From Betaproteobacteria bacterium (lineage in GTDB: Bacteria; Pseudomonadota; Gammaproteobacteria; Burkholderiales; Burkholderiaceae_D), in NCBI GenBank assembly GCA_025356395.1, contig JANXTA010000057.1, positions 1 to 51,421 on the forward strand: a stretch of DNA of 51,421 bases, written 5' to 3'. Position numbers and translations under genes: made by a program. The notes beneath the pieces were generated by a model. The model saw nothing but the letters and a program-made list of their open reading frames with translations. It did no database searches and was not told the DNA's origin. Below are positions 17,070-27,549 of this stretch, piece after piece. Within the stretch, counting starts at the first letter, position 1. Each line of letters opens with the position of its first letter.

Positions 17070-20000
17070 GCGGGTCCTAGCCGTGCGTCGAGGCGCGCCT
17101 GCTTGCGGACACGGCGCGCTTCGCTCCGACGGCGCGACCACAGGCTCATGCGGTCGAGGTACAGGTAGACGACCGGGGTCGTGTACAGCGTGAGGATCTG
17201 GCTGACGAGCAGGCCGCCGACGATCGCGATGCCGAGCGGCCGGCGGATCTCGGCGCCGTCGCCCGCACCGAACGCCAGCGGCAGCGCACCGAACAGCGCG
17301 GCCATCGTCGTCATCATGATCGGTCGGAAACGCAGCGTCGCCGCCTCGAGGATCGCGTCGCGCGGACTCATGCCGTCCTTCTCCCGGACCACGGCGAAGT
17401 CGATCATCATGATCGCGTTCTTCTTGACGATGCCGATCAGAAGGATCACGCCGATGAACGCGATCAGCGAGAACTCGGTGCCGGTCGCGAGCAGTGCGAG
17501 CAGCGCGCCGACCCCGGCCGACGGCAGCGTCGACAGGATCGTGATCGGATGTACCAGGCTCTCGTAGAGGATGCCGAGCACGATGAAGATCGTCAGCAGC
17601 GCCGTCAGGATCAGGACCGGCGTGTTGCTGAGCGAGTCCTGGTAGGCCTTCGCGGTGCCCTGGAAGCCGCCGTGGATGCTCGCGGGCACGCCGATGCGCG
17701 CCATCGCGTTGTCGATCGCGTTCGTGGCCTGCGACAGCGTGCCGCCCTCGGGCAGGTTGAACGAGATGGTCGACGCGACAAACTGTCCCTGGTGGCTCAC
17801 GCGCAGCGCCGTGTTGGTGGTCTCGTAGCGCGAGAACGTCGCGAGCGGGACCGACCTGCCGCTAGCCGCAACGTACACGTCGCGCAACTGGTCGGGGCTC
17901 TGCCAGTACTGAGGCGCGGCCTCCATCACGACCTTGTACTGGTTCAGCGCGTTGTAGATGGTCGAGACCTGGCGCTGTCCGAAGAGGTCGTTGAGCGTGG
18001 TGTCGATGTCGACCGCGCTGACGCCGAGCCGCGACGCCGCGTCGCGATCGATCACGAGCGAAGTCTGCAGGCCCTTGTCCTGCGTGTCGGTGTTGACGTC
18101 CTCGAGTTCGGGCAGCGTGGTGAGCGCCTGGCGGATCTTGGGCTCCCAGGTCCGCAGCTCGCTGAGGTCGTCGGCCTGCAGCGTGTACTGGTACTGCGCG
18201 TTGCCGGCGCGGCCGCCGACGCGGACGTCCTGCGCCGCCTGGAAGTAGAGCGTGGCGCCCGGCTCGCGCGCGGTCTTCACGCGCAGCCGCGCGATCACCG
18301 CGTCGATCGACTCCTTGCGCTCGGACAGCGGCTTCAGCGCCACGAACATGTTGCCGGAGTTGCGTTGTCCGCCGCCGGTGAACGCGACGACGCTGGTGAC
18401 CGCGGGATCGGCGGTCACGATGTCGGCGAAGGCCTGCAGCTTGATGCGCATCGACTGGAACGAGATCGCCTGGTCGGCGACCACGGCGCCGCCCATCAGG
18501 CCGGTGTCCTGCTGCGGGAAGAAGCCCTTCGGCACGATCGTGTAGAGGTACACGTTGAGACCGATCGTCGCGAACATGATCAGGATCATCAGCGGCGCGA
18601 CGGCCAGCGCCCAGTTGAGGCTGCGCGCATAGCCGCGCGTGGCGGCGTCGATGACGCGCTGGCTACCGCGCACGATGCGTTGCATGACGTGGTGGTCGAG
18701 GCCGCCCATCGTGCGGCGCCACAGGCTGCGCCGCAGCGGACGTGGCGGGTCACGCTCCGAACCTTTCGGCTTGAGCAGGTACGCGCACATCATCGGCGTG
18801 GTGGTCAACGACACCACAAGCGACACGATGATCGACACCGATAGCGTCACGGCGAACTCGCGGAACAGGCGGCCGACCAGGCCGCCCATCAGCAGGATGG
18901 GCAGGAACACGGCGATCAGAGAGATGCTCATCGACAGCACCGTGAAGCCCACCTCGCGCGCACCGCGCAAGGCCGCGTCGAAGGGCTTCATGCCGTCCTC
19001 GATGTGGCGCTGCGTGTTCTCGAGCACGACGATCGCGTCGTCGACGACGAAGCCGGTCGCAATGGTCAGCGCCATCAGCGAGAAGATATTGAGCGAGAAG
19101 CCCATCAGGTACATCGCGCCGAAGGTGCCGATCAGCGACACCGGCACCGCCACGCTGGGGATCAGCGCGGCGCGCGCGCTGCCGAGGAACAGGAACACGA
19201 CCAGGATCACCAGCGCGACCGACAGCAGCAGCGTGGTCTTGGTGTCGCGCAGCGACGCGCGGATCGATGGCGTGCGATCGAGCAGCACGTCGAGCTTGAT
19301 CGCCGCGGGGATCGACGCGCGGAAGATCGGCAGCATCGCCTTCACGCGGTCGACGGTCTCGATGATGTTCGCGTTGGGCTGGCGCGAGACGATCAGCACG
19401 ACCGCCGGCTTCGCGTTGGCGAGACCTGCGTTGCGCAGGTCCTGGTTCGAATCGACGACGGTTGCGATGTCGCCCAGGCGCACCGGCGCTCCCTTGTTGT
19501 ACGCGACGATCAGCGGCCGATATTCGGCGGCGGTCTTGGACTGGTCGTTGGCGTAGATCTGCCACGCGTTTGCGCCGTCGTCGAGAACGCCTTTCGGCCG
19601 GTTGGCGTTGGTCGACGCGATCGCGTTGCGCACCGACTCGAGCGAGATGCCGGCCTTGTTGAGCTGCGCCGGGTTGAGCTCGACCCGAACCGCGGGCCGC
19701 GCGCCGCCGCCGACGTTGACGTTGCCGACGCCGCTGACCTGCGCGATCTTCTGCGCGAGGATCGTGTCCGCCGCGTCGAACATCTGGCTCTGCGTCATCG
19801 TGTCCGACGTCATCGCCAGGATCAGGATCGGCTGGTCGGCGGGATTGACCTTGCGGTAGTTGGGGTTGCTCGGCAGGCCGGACGGCAGCAGGTTGCGTGC
19901 CGCGTTGATCGCGGCCTGTACGTCGCGCGCGGCGCCGTCGATGTCGCGGTTGAGATCGAACTGCAGCGTGACGTTGGCCGACCCGAGCGAGCTGTTCGAC

Positions 20001-20242
20001 GTCATCTCGGTGACGCCGGCGATGCGCCCCAGCGCGCGTTCGAGGGGCGTCGCCACGGTCGCCGCCATGGTCTCGGGGCTCGCGCCGGGCAGGCTCGCGC
20101 TGACGTTGATGGTCGGGATGTCGACCTGGGGCAGCGGCGAGACCGGCAGCAGCGTGAAGGCCATCGCACCGGCCAGGGCGATGCCGATGGTGAGCAGCGT
20201 GGTGGCTACCGGGCGTTCGATGAAGATACGCGAGGGATTCAT
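17066..20242 (-). CDS. mdtC: RND efflux permease, MdtC-like
   Basis: Inner-membrane proton-driven efflux subunit of 1058 residues with the 12-helix RND layout. Visible are TM1 ([20 protein letters not shown]), the porter-domain opening [20 protein letters not shown], the TM4 proton-relay region [15 protein letters not shown] with its two Asp residues, and the C-terminal helices ([20 protein letters not shown]). Sequence and operon order fit MdtC of the MdtABC system, where MdtB and MdtC form a heteromultimer. It follows the mdtB-like gene after a 163-nt spacer holding REP-like palindromes, and it overlaps the outer-membrane gene by 4 nt. The B/C assignment rests on order and similarity and could be swapped. 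Confidence 0.92.
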   Translation of the reverse strand: MNPSRIFIERPVATTLLTIGIALAGAMAFTLLPVSPLPQVDIPTINVSASLPGASPETMAATVATPLERALGRIAGVTEMTSNSSLGSANVTLQFDLNRDIDGAARDVQAAINAARNLLPSGLPSNPNYRKVNPADQPILILAMTSDTMTQSQMFDAADTILAQKIAQVSGVGNVNVGGGARPAVRVELNPAQLNKAGISLESVRNAIASTNANRPKGVLDDGANAWQIYANDQSKTAAEYRPLIVAYNKGAPVRLGDIATVVDSNQDLRNAGLANAKPAVVLIVSRQPNANIIETVDRVKAMLPIFRASIPAAIKLDVLLDRTPSIRASLRDTKTTLLLSVALVILVVFLFLGSARAALIPSVAVPVSLIGTFGAMYLMGFSLNIFSLMALTIATGFVVDDAIVVLENTQRHIEDGMKPFDAALRGAREVGFTVLSMSISLIAVFLPILLMGGLVGRLFREFAVTLSVSIIVSLVVSLTTTPMMCAYLLKPKGSERDPPRPLRRSLWRRTMGGLDHHVMQRIVRGSQRVIDAATRGYARSLNWALAVAPLMILIMFATIGLNVYLYTIVPKGFFPQQDTGLMGGAVVADQAISFQSMRIKLQAFADIVTADPAVTSVVAFTGGGQRNSGNMFVALKPLSERKESIDAVIARLRVKTAREPGATLYFQAAQDVRVGGRAGNAQYQYTLQADDLSELRTWEPKIRQALTTLPELEDVNTDTQDKGLQTSLVIDRDAASRLGVSAVDIDTTLNDLFGQRQVSTIYNALNQYKVVMEAAPQYWQSPDQLRDVYVAASGRSVPLATFSRYETTNTALRVSHQGQFVASTISFNLPEGGTLSQATNAIDNAMARIGVPASIHGGFQGTAKAYQDSLSNTPVLILTALLTIFIVLGILYESLVHPITILSTLPSAGVGALLALLATGTEFSLIAFIGVILLIGIVKKNAIMMIDFAVVREKDGMSPRDAILEAATLRFRPIMMTTMAALFGALPLAFGAGDGAEIRRPLGIAIVGGLLVSQILTLYTTPVVYLYLDRMSLWSRRRSEARRVRKQARLDARLGPA

Positions 20243-20405
20243 TCGAACCCTCCTCGGTCAGCCTCTTCTCCCTGTGGGGGAACCTTGAGATGGGGAGATG
20301 CGCGAAGCGCATCCGACGGAGATCGAAGACCGAAGCCCGCTGCGCTCGGCCCCTCCCCGGCCGTCTGCCACAGGGGGAGGGAGCTGTACTGGAGTCGTAC
20401 AGCCT
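20243..20405. repeat. REP-like palindromic spacer between the mdtB- and mdtC-like genes
   Basis: Inside the efflux operon. It contains GATGCGC-GAA-GCGCATC (20297-20313, 7-bp perfect arms) and C/G-rich palindromic blocks (CTCCCTGTGGGGGAA near 20269; CCACAGGGGGAGGGAGC near 20378). The matching palindrome and GGGGAGGGAGC block recur in the next spacer at 23664-23817, so these are copies of a dispersed intergenic repeat. They could stabilise or attenuate the operon mRNA. Confidence 0.7.
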
Positions 20406-23400
20406 TCATGGGATCAAGCTCCCCGCCGGCAGCTCGCCACTCCGCGCGACCGGCACGTTCTCGTCACCCGCCAGATGATGCCGCTGCCGCCACCGCTTGA
20501 ACCGCCGCGCCGCGCCATCGAAGGCCAGGTAGATCACCGGCGTCGTGAACAGCGTCAGCACCTGCGACACCAGCAGGCCGCCCACCATCGCGATGCCCAG
20601 CGGCTGCCGCAACTCCGAGCCGACGCCGCCACCGACCATCAGCGGCAGCGCACCCAGCAGCGCGGCCATCGTCGTCATCAATATCGGACGAAAACGCAAG
20701 AGCGCCGCCTGGTGGATCGCGTCGCGCGGGTTCATGCCCTGCGCGCGCTCCGCGTCGAGCGCGAAGTCGATCATCATGATCGCGTTCTTCTTGACGATAC
20801 CGATCAGCAGGATGATCCCGATGATCGCGATGATGCCGAGGTCCTGACCCGCGATCATCAGCGACAGCAGCGCACCGACGCCGGCCGACGGCAGCGTCGA
20901 CAGGATCGTGATCGGGTGGATGTAGCTCTCGTAGAGCACACCGAGCACGATATACATCGTGACGACGGCCGCGAGGATCAGCAGCAGCGTGTTGTCGAGG
21001 GATGCCTGAAAAGCGAGTGCCGCACCCTGGAAGTTGATCGCGAGGCTGACCGGTGCTTTGAGGTCGGTCATCGCCGAGCGCACCGACTTGACCGCATCGC
21101 CGAGCGATACGCCCGACGCGAGATTGAACGATACGGTCGCCGACGGGAACTGGCCGATGTGGTTGATGACGAGCGAGGTCGGCCGCTCGATCACGGTCGC
21201 GATCGACGACAGCGGCACCTGGTTGGTCGTGCTGCCCGCCGCGGCCGTCGTCGTCGACGCGGTGGTCAGCGCCTTCTGCGCCGACGCCCCCTGCGCGCCC
21301 TGCCCCGTGGTCGACGAGACGCCGGTCGCGGAAACGTAGATGCCGTCGAGCGCCAGCGGGCCGCGACCGAACTCCGGCTTCACCTCGAGCACGACGCGGT
21401 ACTGGTTGGCCTGCGTAAAGATGGTCGAGATCAGCCGCTGGCCGAACGCGTTGTAAAGCGCGTTGTCGATCGCCGCGGGTGTGATGCCGAGGCGTGCGGC
21501 GGCGTCGCGATCGATCTGCACGAAAGCCTGCAGCCCCTTGTCCTGCTGGTCGCTCGCGACGTCCGAGAACTGCGGCAGCGTCGACAGCTTCTCGACGATC
21601 TTCGGCACCCACTGCGCGAGCTCTTCCGGGTTCGCGTCCTCGACGCTGAACTGGTACTGCGTGCGCGACACGCGCGTCTCGATGGTCAGGTCCTGCACCG
21701 GCTGCATGTACATGCTGACACCGACCACCTGGTCGACGTTGCCCTGCAGGCGGCGGATCACGTCCGACGCGCTGATGCTGCGCTTGCCGTCGCCGCTGCC
21801 GAAAGGCTTCAGGTTGATCAGCATGCGACCGCTGTTGAGCGTCGAGTTGGTGCCGTCGACGCCGATGAACGACGACAGGCTCTCGACTGCCGGATCCTGC
21901 AGGACGATGCGGGCCATCTCCTGCTGGCGCTGGGCCATCGCGCCGAACGAGATCGACTGCTGCGCCTCGGTGATGCCCTGGATCGCGCCGGTGTCCTGGA
22001 TCGGGAAGAAGCCCTTCGGGATCAGCACGTACAGCAGCACCGTGAGGGCGAGCGTCGCGACGGCGACGAGCAGCGTCAACGGCTGGTGTTCGAGCACCCA
22101 GTCGAGACCGCGTCCGTAGCGCGCGATCACGTCGTCGAACATCGCGTTGGTCTTGCGCGCCCACTTCGGCTCGCGCTCCGGCGGCGTGTGCTTGAGCAGG
22201 CGCGCGCACATCATCGGCGTGAGGGTCAGCGAGACCACCGCCGAGATCAGGATCGACACGGCCAGCGTGATCGCGAATTCGCGGAACAGGCGTCCCACGA
22301 CGTCGCCCATGAACAGCAGCGGGATCAGCACGGCGATCAGCGAGAAGGTCAGCGAGATGATCGTGAAACCGATCTGCTCGGCGCCCTTCAACGCAGCCTC
22401 GAAGGGCTTCATGCCCATCTCGATGTAGCGTGAGATGTTCTCGATCATCACGATCGCGTCGTCGACGACGAAGCCGGTCGCGATGGTCAGCGCCATCAGC
22501 GTCAGGTTGTTGATCGAGAAGCCCGCGAGGTACATGACCGCGAAGGTGCCGACCAGTGACAGCGGCACAGCGACGCTGGGGATGATCGTGGCGGGGATGT
22601 TGCGCAGGAACACGAAGATCACCATCACGACCAGCACGATCGCGAGGATCAGCTCGAAGCGCACGTCGTCGACCGACGCGCGGATGGTGGTCGTGCGGTC
22701 GGTGAGCAGCATCACGTCCACCGACCCCGGCAGCGACGCCTGCAACTGCGGCAGCAGCTTCTTGATGCGATCGACGACGTCGATCACGTTCGCGCCCGGC
22801 TGACGCTGCACGTTGACGATGATGGCGGGGCTGTCGTTGGCCCATGCGGCGAGGCGCGTGTTCTCGGCGCCGTCCACGATGTCGCCGAGATCGGAGAGAC
22901 GGATCGGCGAGCCGTTCTTGTACGCGACGATCAGGTTGCGGTATTCGTCGGCCGAACGCAGCTGGTCGTTGGCGTCGATCGTCGACGCGCGGGTCGGGCC
23001 ATCGAAGCTGCCTTTCGCCTGATTGGTATTGGCGTTCGAGATCGCCGTGCGCACGTCGTCTAGCCCGAGGCCGAGGGCGGCGATGGCCTTCGGATTGACC
23101 TGGATGCGGACCGCGGGACGCTGCCCACCGGACAGGCTCACGAGGCCCACGCCAGGCAACTGCGAGATCTTCTGCGCGATGCGCGTGTCGACCAGGTCCT
23201 GCACCTTCGGCAGCGCCAGCGTCTTGGACGTGACGGCGAGCGCGATGATCGGCGTGTCGGCCGGGTTGACCTTGTTGTAGATCGGCGGGTTGGGCAGGTC
23301 GCCCGGCAGCAGGTTGCCCCCGGCGTTGATGGCCGCCTGCACCTCCTGCTCGGCGATGTCGAGCGACAGCGCGAGATCGAACTGCAGCGTGATGACCGAA

Positions 23401-23663
23401 GCGCCGCCGGAGCTGTTCGACGACATCTGCTTCAGGCCCGGCATCTGGCCGAACTGGCGCTCGAGCGGGGCGGTGACCGACGAGGTCATGACTTCCGGAC
23501 TCGCGCCGGGATAGAGCGTCACGACCTGGATGGTCGGATAGTCGACCTCGGGCAGCGCGGACAGCGGAAGCTGCCGGTAGGCCACGATGCCGACCAGCAT
23601 GATCGCCAGCATCAGCAGCGACGTGGCGACGGGACGGAGGATGAAGGGACGGGAGGGGTTCAA
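20406..23663 (-). CDS. mdtB: RND efflux permease, MdtB-like
   Basis: A 1085-residue RND pump subunit. Features include TM1 ([20 protein letters not shown]), the opening [20 protein letters not shown], the TM4 relay motif [15 protein letters not shown] and the closing [20 protein letters not shown]. It is somewhat longer than usual because a Ser/Thr/Ala-rich segment (beginning [10 protein letters not shown], ending AAAGSTTNQ; about 21223-21325) is inserted in the periplasmic docking region just before the conserved VPLSSIATV strand. It lies between the adaptor and the MdtC-like gene, each separated by a spacer carrying REP-like palindromes. Together with MdtC it would expel drugs, bile-salt-like or aromatic compounds. 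Confidence 0.92.
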   Translation of the reverse strand: MNPSRPFILRPVATSLLMLAIMLVGIVAYRQLPLSALPEVDYPTIQVVTLYPGASPEVMTSSVTAPLERQFGQMPGLKQMSSNSSGGASVITLQFDLALSLDIAEQEVQAAINAGGNLLPGDLPNPPIYNKVNPADTPIIALAVTSKTLALPKVQDLVDTRIAQKISQLPGVGLVSLSGGQRPAVRIQVNPKAIAALGLGLDDVRTAISNANTNQAKGSFDGPTRASTIDANDQLRSADEYRNLIVAYKNGSPIRLSDLGDIVDGAENTRLAAWANDSPAIIVNVQRQPGANVIDVVDRIKKLLPQLQASLPGSVDVMLLTDRTTTIRASVDDVRFELILAIVLVVMVIFVFLRNIPATIIPSVAVPLSLVGTFAVMYLAGFSINNLTLMALTIATGFVVDDAIVMIENISRYIEMGMKPFEAALKGAEQIGFTIISLTFSLIAVLIPLLFMGDVVGRLFREFAITLAVSILISAVVSLTLTPMMCARLLKHTPPEREPKWARKTNAMFDDVIARYGRGLDWVLEHQPLTLLVAVATLALTVLLYVLIPKGFFPIQDTGAIQGITEAQQSISFGAMAQRQQEMARIVLQDPAVESLSSFIGVDGTNSTLNSGRMLINLKPFGSGDGKRSISASDVIRRLQGNVDQVVGVSMYMQPVQDLTIETRVSRTQYQFSVEDANPEELAQWVPKIVEKLSTLPQFSDVASDQQDKGLQAFVQIDRDAAARLGITPAAIDNALYNAFGQRLISTIFTQANQYRVVLEVKPEFGRGPLALDGIYVSATGVSSTTGQGAQGASAQKALTTASTTTAAAGSTTNQVPLSSIATVIERPTSLVINHIGQFPSATVSFNLASGVSLGDAVKSVRSAMTDLKAPVSLAINFQGAALAFQASLDNTLLLILAAVVTMYIVLGVLYESYIHPITILSTLPSAGVGALLSLMIAGQDLGIIAIIGIILLIGIVKKNAIMMIDFALDAERAQGMNPRDAIHQAALLRFRPILMTTMAALLGALPLMVGGGVGSELRQPLGIAMVGGLLVSQVLTLFTTPVIYLAFDGAARRFKRWRQRHHLAGDENVPVARSGELPAGSLIP

Positions 23664-23817
23664 TCGGAACCCCTTGCGGTCGGCCCCTCCGCCCTTTGGG
23701 GGGAGGTCGGGAGGGGGGCGAGCGTAGCGAGCGTCGGTGCTCGCACACCGATGGATGCGCTACGCGCATCCCCCTTCCCCAGCCCTCCCCCAAGAGGGGA
23801 GGGAGCCTGAAGCGTCG
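23664..23817. repeat. REP-like palindromic spacer between the mdtA- and mdtB-like genes
   Basis: Contains GGATGCGC-TAC-GCGCATCC (23753-23771, perfect 8-bp arms), CCCTCCCC-CAAGA-GGGGAGGG (23783-23803, perfect 8-bp arms), the near-palindrome CCTCCGCCCTTTGGGGGGAGG near 23686, and CGGTG-N6-CACCG near 23735. It shares its core palindrome with the spacer at 20243-20405. It probably comes from a dispersed repeat family and may act on mRNA processing in the operon. Confidence 0.72.
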
Positions 23818-25323
23818 TCATTGCGGCGGCCCACCACCGCCACCACCCTGCTGCTGACGCCGCTTGCGCATCTCGACCTTCTGCTCTTCCTCGGGCAGCT
23901 TTTTGATGTCCTCACCGAACTCGCCGGCGTCGATGCGCTTCTTGACGGCCTCCCAGCGCTTCTGGCGTTCCTCCGGCGTGCCGCCACCAGCACCGCCGGT
24001 AGCCGGACGCGCGGCGCCCGCCGGCGCCGCGACCACCGCGCCGTCGCGCGCCACCGGCTCGACCTTCGCGCCTTCGCGCAGCTTGTCGGTGCCGTCCACC
24101 ACCACCACCTCGCCGACCTTGATGCCGTCGGTGATGGCGATCATCTCGCCTTGCGAGACTCCGGTCTTCACGGTTCGGGCCGCCACCGTGTTGTCGGCGT
24201 TGACCACATAGACGTAGAAGCCCTGCGCCCCGCGCTGCACCGACGCCGGCGGAATCACCGTCGCGCCCTTCTGCGTGTCGATCAGCAGGCGCGCGTTGAC
24301 GAACTGGTTGGGGAAGAGGTCGTAAGCGGCGTTGGTGAAGCGCGCCTTCAGCTTGACGGTGCCGGTGGTGACGTCGATCTGGTTGTCGACGGTCAGCAAC
24401 GTGCCGTCGGCGAGCTTGACCTTGCTGTCGCGGTCCCACGCATCGACGGGCATCGTGACGCCTGCGACGACGCGCTTCATCAGCCGCTGCACGTTCGCCT
24501 CGGGCACCGAGAAGACCACGTCGATCGGCTGAAGCTGCGTGATCACGACGATGCCGTTGGTGTCCGACGCATGGATCATGTTGCCGACGTCGACCTGCCG
24601 CAGGCCGATGCGACCACCGCTCGGGGCCGTGACCTTCGTGTAAGACAGTTGCAGTTTGGCGCTGTCGAGGTTGCCGCGATCGCCGAGGACCGTCCCGACG
24701 TACTGGTCGACCAACGCCTTCTGCGTGTCGAGCTGCTGCGTCGCGATCGAGTCCTGCTCGACCAGCTTCTTGTAGCGATCGAGGTCGACGCGCGCATTCG
24801 CGAGCAGCGCCTGGTCACGATTCAGCGTGCCCTGCGCCTGCGTCACGACGACCTGGAACGGACGCGCATCGATCTCGGCCAGCACGTCGCCGGCCTTGAC
24901 GATCTGGCCTTCACGGAAGTTGATCTTCTTGAGCTGCCCGTCGACCCGCGCCTTGACGGTCACGGTGGTGATCGGCGTGACCGACCCGAGGCCGTTTAGG
25001 TAGATCGGCACGTCGGCGGTCTTGGCGGTGGCGGTGCCAACCGGCATCACCTGATTGGCACCGAAGGCGCCGCCGCCCTTGCGTCCACCGCTTCCACCGG
25101 CGCCCTTCGCGAAGCCGCTCTTCGACGCACCGGCCGCGCCGCCGTCGGCTGTCGGAGCCTGCGTTCGCGACAGCCAGAACCACGCGCCGCCCGCAACCAG
25201 CACGATGACGAGAAGCCAGACCCAGAGGCGGCCGTACCACCGACGACGCGGCGCCAGCAGCAAGGCAGGCTCCTGGGAAGAACCGAAACCGGAAGGGTCG
25301 GATTTAGGGTCGCTCGGGGTCAT
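23818..25323 (-). CDS. mdtA: RND efflux periplasmic adaptor, MdtA-like
   Basis: Membrane-fusion protein of 501 residues, first gene of the leftward efflux operon. A cytosolic lead and one membrane anchor (LWVWLLVIVLVAGGAWFWL) precede a Gly/Ala-rich linker. The adaptor core follows: VPIYLNGLGSVTPITTVTVK, the lipoyl half GQIVKAGDVLAEIDARPFQV, a hairpin coiled coil, and LSYTKVTAPSGGRIGLRQVD. The C-terminus is extended past the usual end by a Pro/Gly/charged tail (RQQQGGGGGGPPQ). It should bridge MdtBC to the OprM-like channel. The 260-nt spacer to the divergent RDD gene (25324-25583) should hold its promoter; no BaeR box was identified. Confidence 0.94.
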   Translation of the reverse strand: MTPSDPKSDPSGFGSSQEPALLLAPRRRWYGRLWVWLLVIVLVAGGAWFWLSRTQAPTADGGAAGASKSGFAKGAGGSGGRKGGGAFGANQVMPVGTATAKTADVPIYLNGLGSVTPITTVTVKARVDGQLKKINFREGQIVKAGDVLAEIDARPFQVVVTQAQGTLNRDQALLANARVDLDRYKKLVEQDSIATQQLDTQKALVDQYVGTVLGDRGNLDSAKLQLSYTKVTAPSGGRIGLRQVDVGNMIHASDTNGIVVITQLQPIDVVFSVPEANVQRLMKRVVAGVTMPVDAWDRDSKVKLADGTLLTVDNQIDVTTGTVKLKARFTNAAYDLFPNQFVNARLLIDTQKGATVIPPASVQRGAQGFYVYVVNADNTVAARTVKTGVSQGEMIAITDGIKVGEVVVVDGTDKLREGAKVEPVARDGAVVAAPAGAARPATGGAGGGTPEERQKRWEAVKKRIDAGEFGEDIKKLPEEEQKVEMRKRRQQQGGGGGGPPQ

Positions 25324-25583
25324 CGATCAAGGACTCTTTTGGGAGACGCACGTAGGCGCGGCACCGCATCCGGCCGGCCGCCGCGCACCAAGACACAATT
25401 GAAACACGACGCCGGTGGCCGAAAGTCGTGCAAGGTCGGCTGTTTGTCACCACGCGTTACATCGAAACCACGCTCGCGACGAGCCGTCCGCAACGCCTCG
25501 TACCTGCGTGCGAGCGGGTTAGCATGCGGCGATGCGCGTGGCCGGCTCGCAGCCCCGTCCAACCCGCGACCCACTGGACCATC
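25324..25583. other. Divergent intergenic region (mdtA / RDD gene)
   Basis: No gene is supported here. It must contain the mdtA promoter and probably that of the RDD gene. I see no strong palindrome or consensus promoter. Confidence 0.4.
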
Positions 25584-26045
25584 ATGACCCTCGAAACGCC
25601 GCCGCTCGCCGCCAAACTTTCCTATGTCGGGTTCTGGGTCCGCGTCTGGGCTTCGCTCATCGACTCCGTCCTGCTGCTGATCGTGATCGTGCCGGTCGGG
25701 CTCTACGTGTTCGACACCAACGTGCTCGACCCGTCGCAGCCGCCTTCGGACGCGGCCAACTTTTTGCTGTCGTGGGTGATCCCGGCTCTCGCCGTCCTGG
25801 TCTTCTGGATCCAGCGCCAGTCGACCCCGGGCAAGCTGCTGTTCCACGCGCGCATCGTCGACGCGGCCACCGGCGGCGAGCCGCGTCCGCTGCAGCTCGT
25901 CGTGCGCTACCTCGGCTATTACGTCTCGCTGCTGTTCCTCGGCCTGGGCTTCGTGTGGATCGCGTTCGACCAGCGCAAGCAGGGCCTGCACGACAAGATC
26001 GCCAACACGCTGGTGGTGCGGCCGACCGGCCCTGAGTTCGACTGA
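25584..26045 (+). CDS. RDD-family membrane protein
   Basis: A 153-residue membrane protein. The RDD hallmark residues appear as GFWVRVWASLIDSVLLLIVI at the first helix (Arg, then Asp in the helix). A second helix follows (WVIPALAVLVFWI), then the conserved cytosolic motif STPGKLLFHARIVDAATGG, and a last helix with DQRKQGLHDKIANTLVV. The start is ATG 25584 (MTLETPPLAAKLSYVG); the longer reading from 25428 adds a non-conserved leader. RDD proteins are of uncertain function, some being linked to cation transport. Confidence 0.9.
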   Translation: MTLETPPLAAKLSYVGFWVRVWASLIDSVLLLIVIVPVGLYVFDTNVLDPSQPPSDAANFLLSWVIPALAVLVFWIQRQSTPGKLLFHARIVDAATGGEPRPLQLVVRYLGYYVSLLFLGLGFVWIAFDQRKQGLHDKIANTLVVRPTGPEFD

Positions 26046-26190
26046 GCGCTGAAAAGTCGCCGCCGGTCCGACACCTGGTGACGCCCTTGGACTACGCGTC
26101 GCACGAGCCTTCCGCGGCATACTCGTACTCCTGCTAAATGGTGGGTCGTAAAAGCGACTTGCCGACAGGCACCGCTCACAGGAACGATCC

Positions 26191-27507
26191 ATGAACCGAA
26201 CTATCCTTCTCATCGCCGCTTCGATGATCGCGGTCGCGCTCGCCGGCTGCGGCGAGACCGCTCGCTTGCAGGTCAGCGACGGCACCGGCGCCAAGCCGCA
26301 ACTACCCGAACCGCACAAGACGCTGATCCCGACCCTCAATGTCGCGAAGGCGATCGGCTGGCCCGACGGCGGCAAGCCGCAGGGCGCGGCCGGCACCACG
26401 GTCAACGCCTTCGCGGCCGGACTCGACCATCCGCGCTGGGTCTACACGTTGCCGAACGGCGACGTGCTCGTGGCCGAGACCAACGCGCCGCCCAAGCCCG
26501 ACGATGGCAAGGGCATCCGCGGTTTCTTCCAGAAGATGTTCATGAAGACCGCCGGTTCCGTGACGCCGAGCGCGAACCGCATCACGCTGCTGCGCGACGC
26601 GAACGGCGACGGCGTTGCCGAGATGCGCGAGGTCTTCCTCAAGGACCTGCACTCGCCCTACGGTATGGTGCTGGTCGGCAACGACTTCTATGTCGCCGAC
26701 TCCGACGCCGTGATGCGCTTCACGTACACACCGGGCGCGACGCACATCGACGGACCGGGCACGAAGGTCGTGGACCTGCCGGCTGGCACGATCAACCACC
26801 ACTGGACGAAGAACATCATCGCCAGTGCCGACGGCTCGAAGCTCTACGTCACCGTCGGCTCGAACAGCAACGTGGGCGAGAACGGCATGGCGGCCGAGGA
26901 AGGCCGCGCGGCGATCTGGGAGATCGATCCGAAGACCGGCGTGCACCGCATCTTCGCCGCGGGCCTGCGCAATCCGAACGGCATGGCGTGGACCACGGAC
27001 GGCACGTTGTGGACCGTCGTCAACGAGCGCGACGAACTGGGCAGCGACCTCGTTCCCGACTACATGACCTCGGTGAAGGACGGCGGCTTCTACGGCTGGC
27101 CGTACAGCTACTACGGCATGCACGTCGACGATCGCGTCAAGCCGCAACGCCCGGAGCTGGTCGCGAAGGCGATCGTCCCCGACTACGCGCTAGGTCCGCA
27201 CACGGCGTCGCTCGGTCTCGTCGCGGCGCCCGTGAAGACCAGCCTGCCGGCAGCGTTCGGCACCGGCATGTACGTCGGTCAGCACGGCTCGTGGAACCGC
27301 GAGCCCCGCAGCGGCTACAAGGTCGTGTTCGTGCCGTTCAGCGGGGGCAAGCCGTCGGGCGCGCCGGTCGACGTGCTGACTGGGTTCCTGTCGGCGAAGG
27401 GCGAAGCGTACGGACGGCCGGTGGGCGTGACCTTCGACAAGGCCGGCGATCTGCTGGTGGCCGACGACGTGGGGAACGTGGTGTGGCGGGTTGCCGGTAA
27501 GCGCTAG
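26191..27507 (+). CDS. Sorbosone/glucose-sorbosone dehydrogenase-like lipoprotein
   Basis: A 438-residue exported beta-propeller protein. It has a lipobox (ALAGCGE) after a short signal peptide and a ribosome site AGGAA 9 nt before the ATG. Propeller blades include [95 protein letters not shown] and [14 protein letters not shown] sequence near the end ([17 protein letters not shown]). This is the L-sorbosone dehydrogenase / PQQ-type sugar dehydrogenase superfamily; true cofactor and substrate are unknown. A 145-nt spacer (26046-26190) precedes it. It ends at a terminator-like hairpin shared with the convergent TonB receptor. Confidence 0.88.
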   Translation: MNRTILLIAASMIAVALAGCGETARLQVSDGTGAKPQLPEPHKTLIPTLNVAKAIGWPDGGKPQGAAGTTVNAFAAGLDHPRWVYTLPNGDVLVAETNAPPKPDDGKGIRGFFQKMFMKTAGSVTPSANRITLLRDANGDGVAEMREVFLKDLHSPYGMVLVGNDFYVADSDAVMRFTYTPGATHIDGPGTKVVDLPAGTINHHWTKNIIASADGSKLYVTVGSNSNVGENGMAAEEGRAAIWEIDPKTGVHRIFAAGLRNPNGMAWTTDGTLWTVVNERDELGSDLVPDYMTSVKDGGFYGWPYSYYGMHVDDRVKPQRPELVAKAIVPDYALGPHTASLGLVAAPVKTSLPAAFGTGMYVGQHGSWNREPRSGYKVVFVPFSGGKPSGAPVDVLTGFLSAKGEAYGRPVGVTFDKAGDLLVADDVGNVVWRVAGKR

Positions 27508-27522
27508 CCGCGACTCGACTGC

Positions 27523-27538
27523 CTCCCCTTTCGGGGAG
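27523..27538. terminator. Hairpin between convergent genes (repeat-like core)
   Basis: CTCCCC-TTTC-GGGGAG lies in the 42-nt gap between the convergent stops at 27507 and 27550 and may end both transcripts. There is no long T-tract. The CCCCTTT(C)GGGG core resembles the palindromes in the efflux-operon spacers and at 33573-33592, so it may belong to the same repeat family. Confidence 0.55.
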
Positions 27539-27549
27539 AGGAAGTCCTT

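Noticed and set aside
17549..20500. Very long plus-strand open frames opposite the RND pump genes (e.g. 17549-18844, 19004-20500)
   Set aside because: They read as Arg/His/Asp-rich low-complexity sequence, lack any motif, and lie exactly antisense to strongly conserved pump genes. GC-rich codon use creates such shadows.
20464..23793. A 1109-codon minus-strand frame overlapping the MdtB-like gene
   Set aside because: It is a shifted frame of the same gene: Arg/Gly/His-rich, no domain, and the conserved RND protein uses the other frame.
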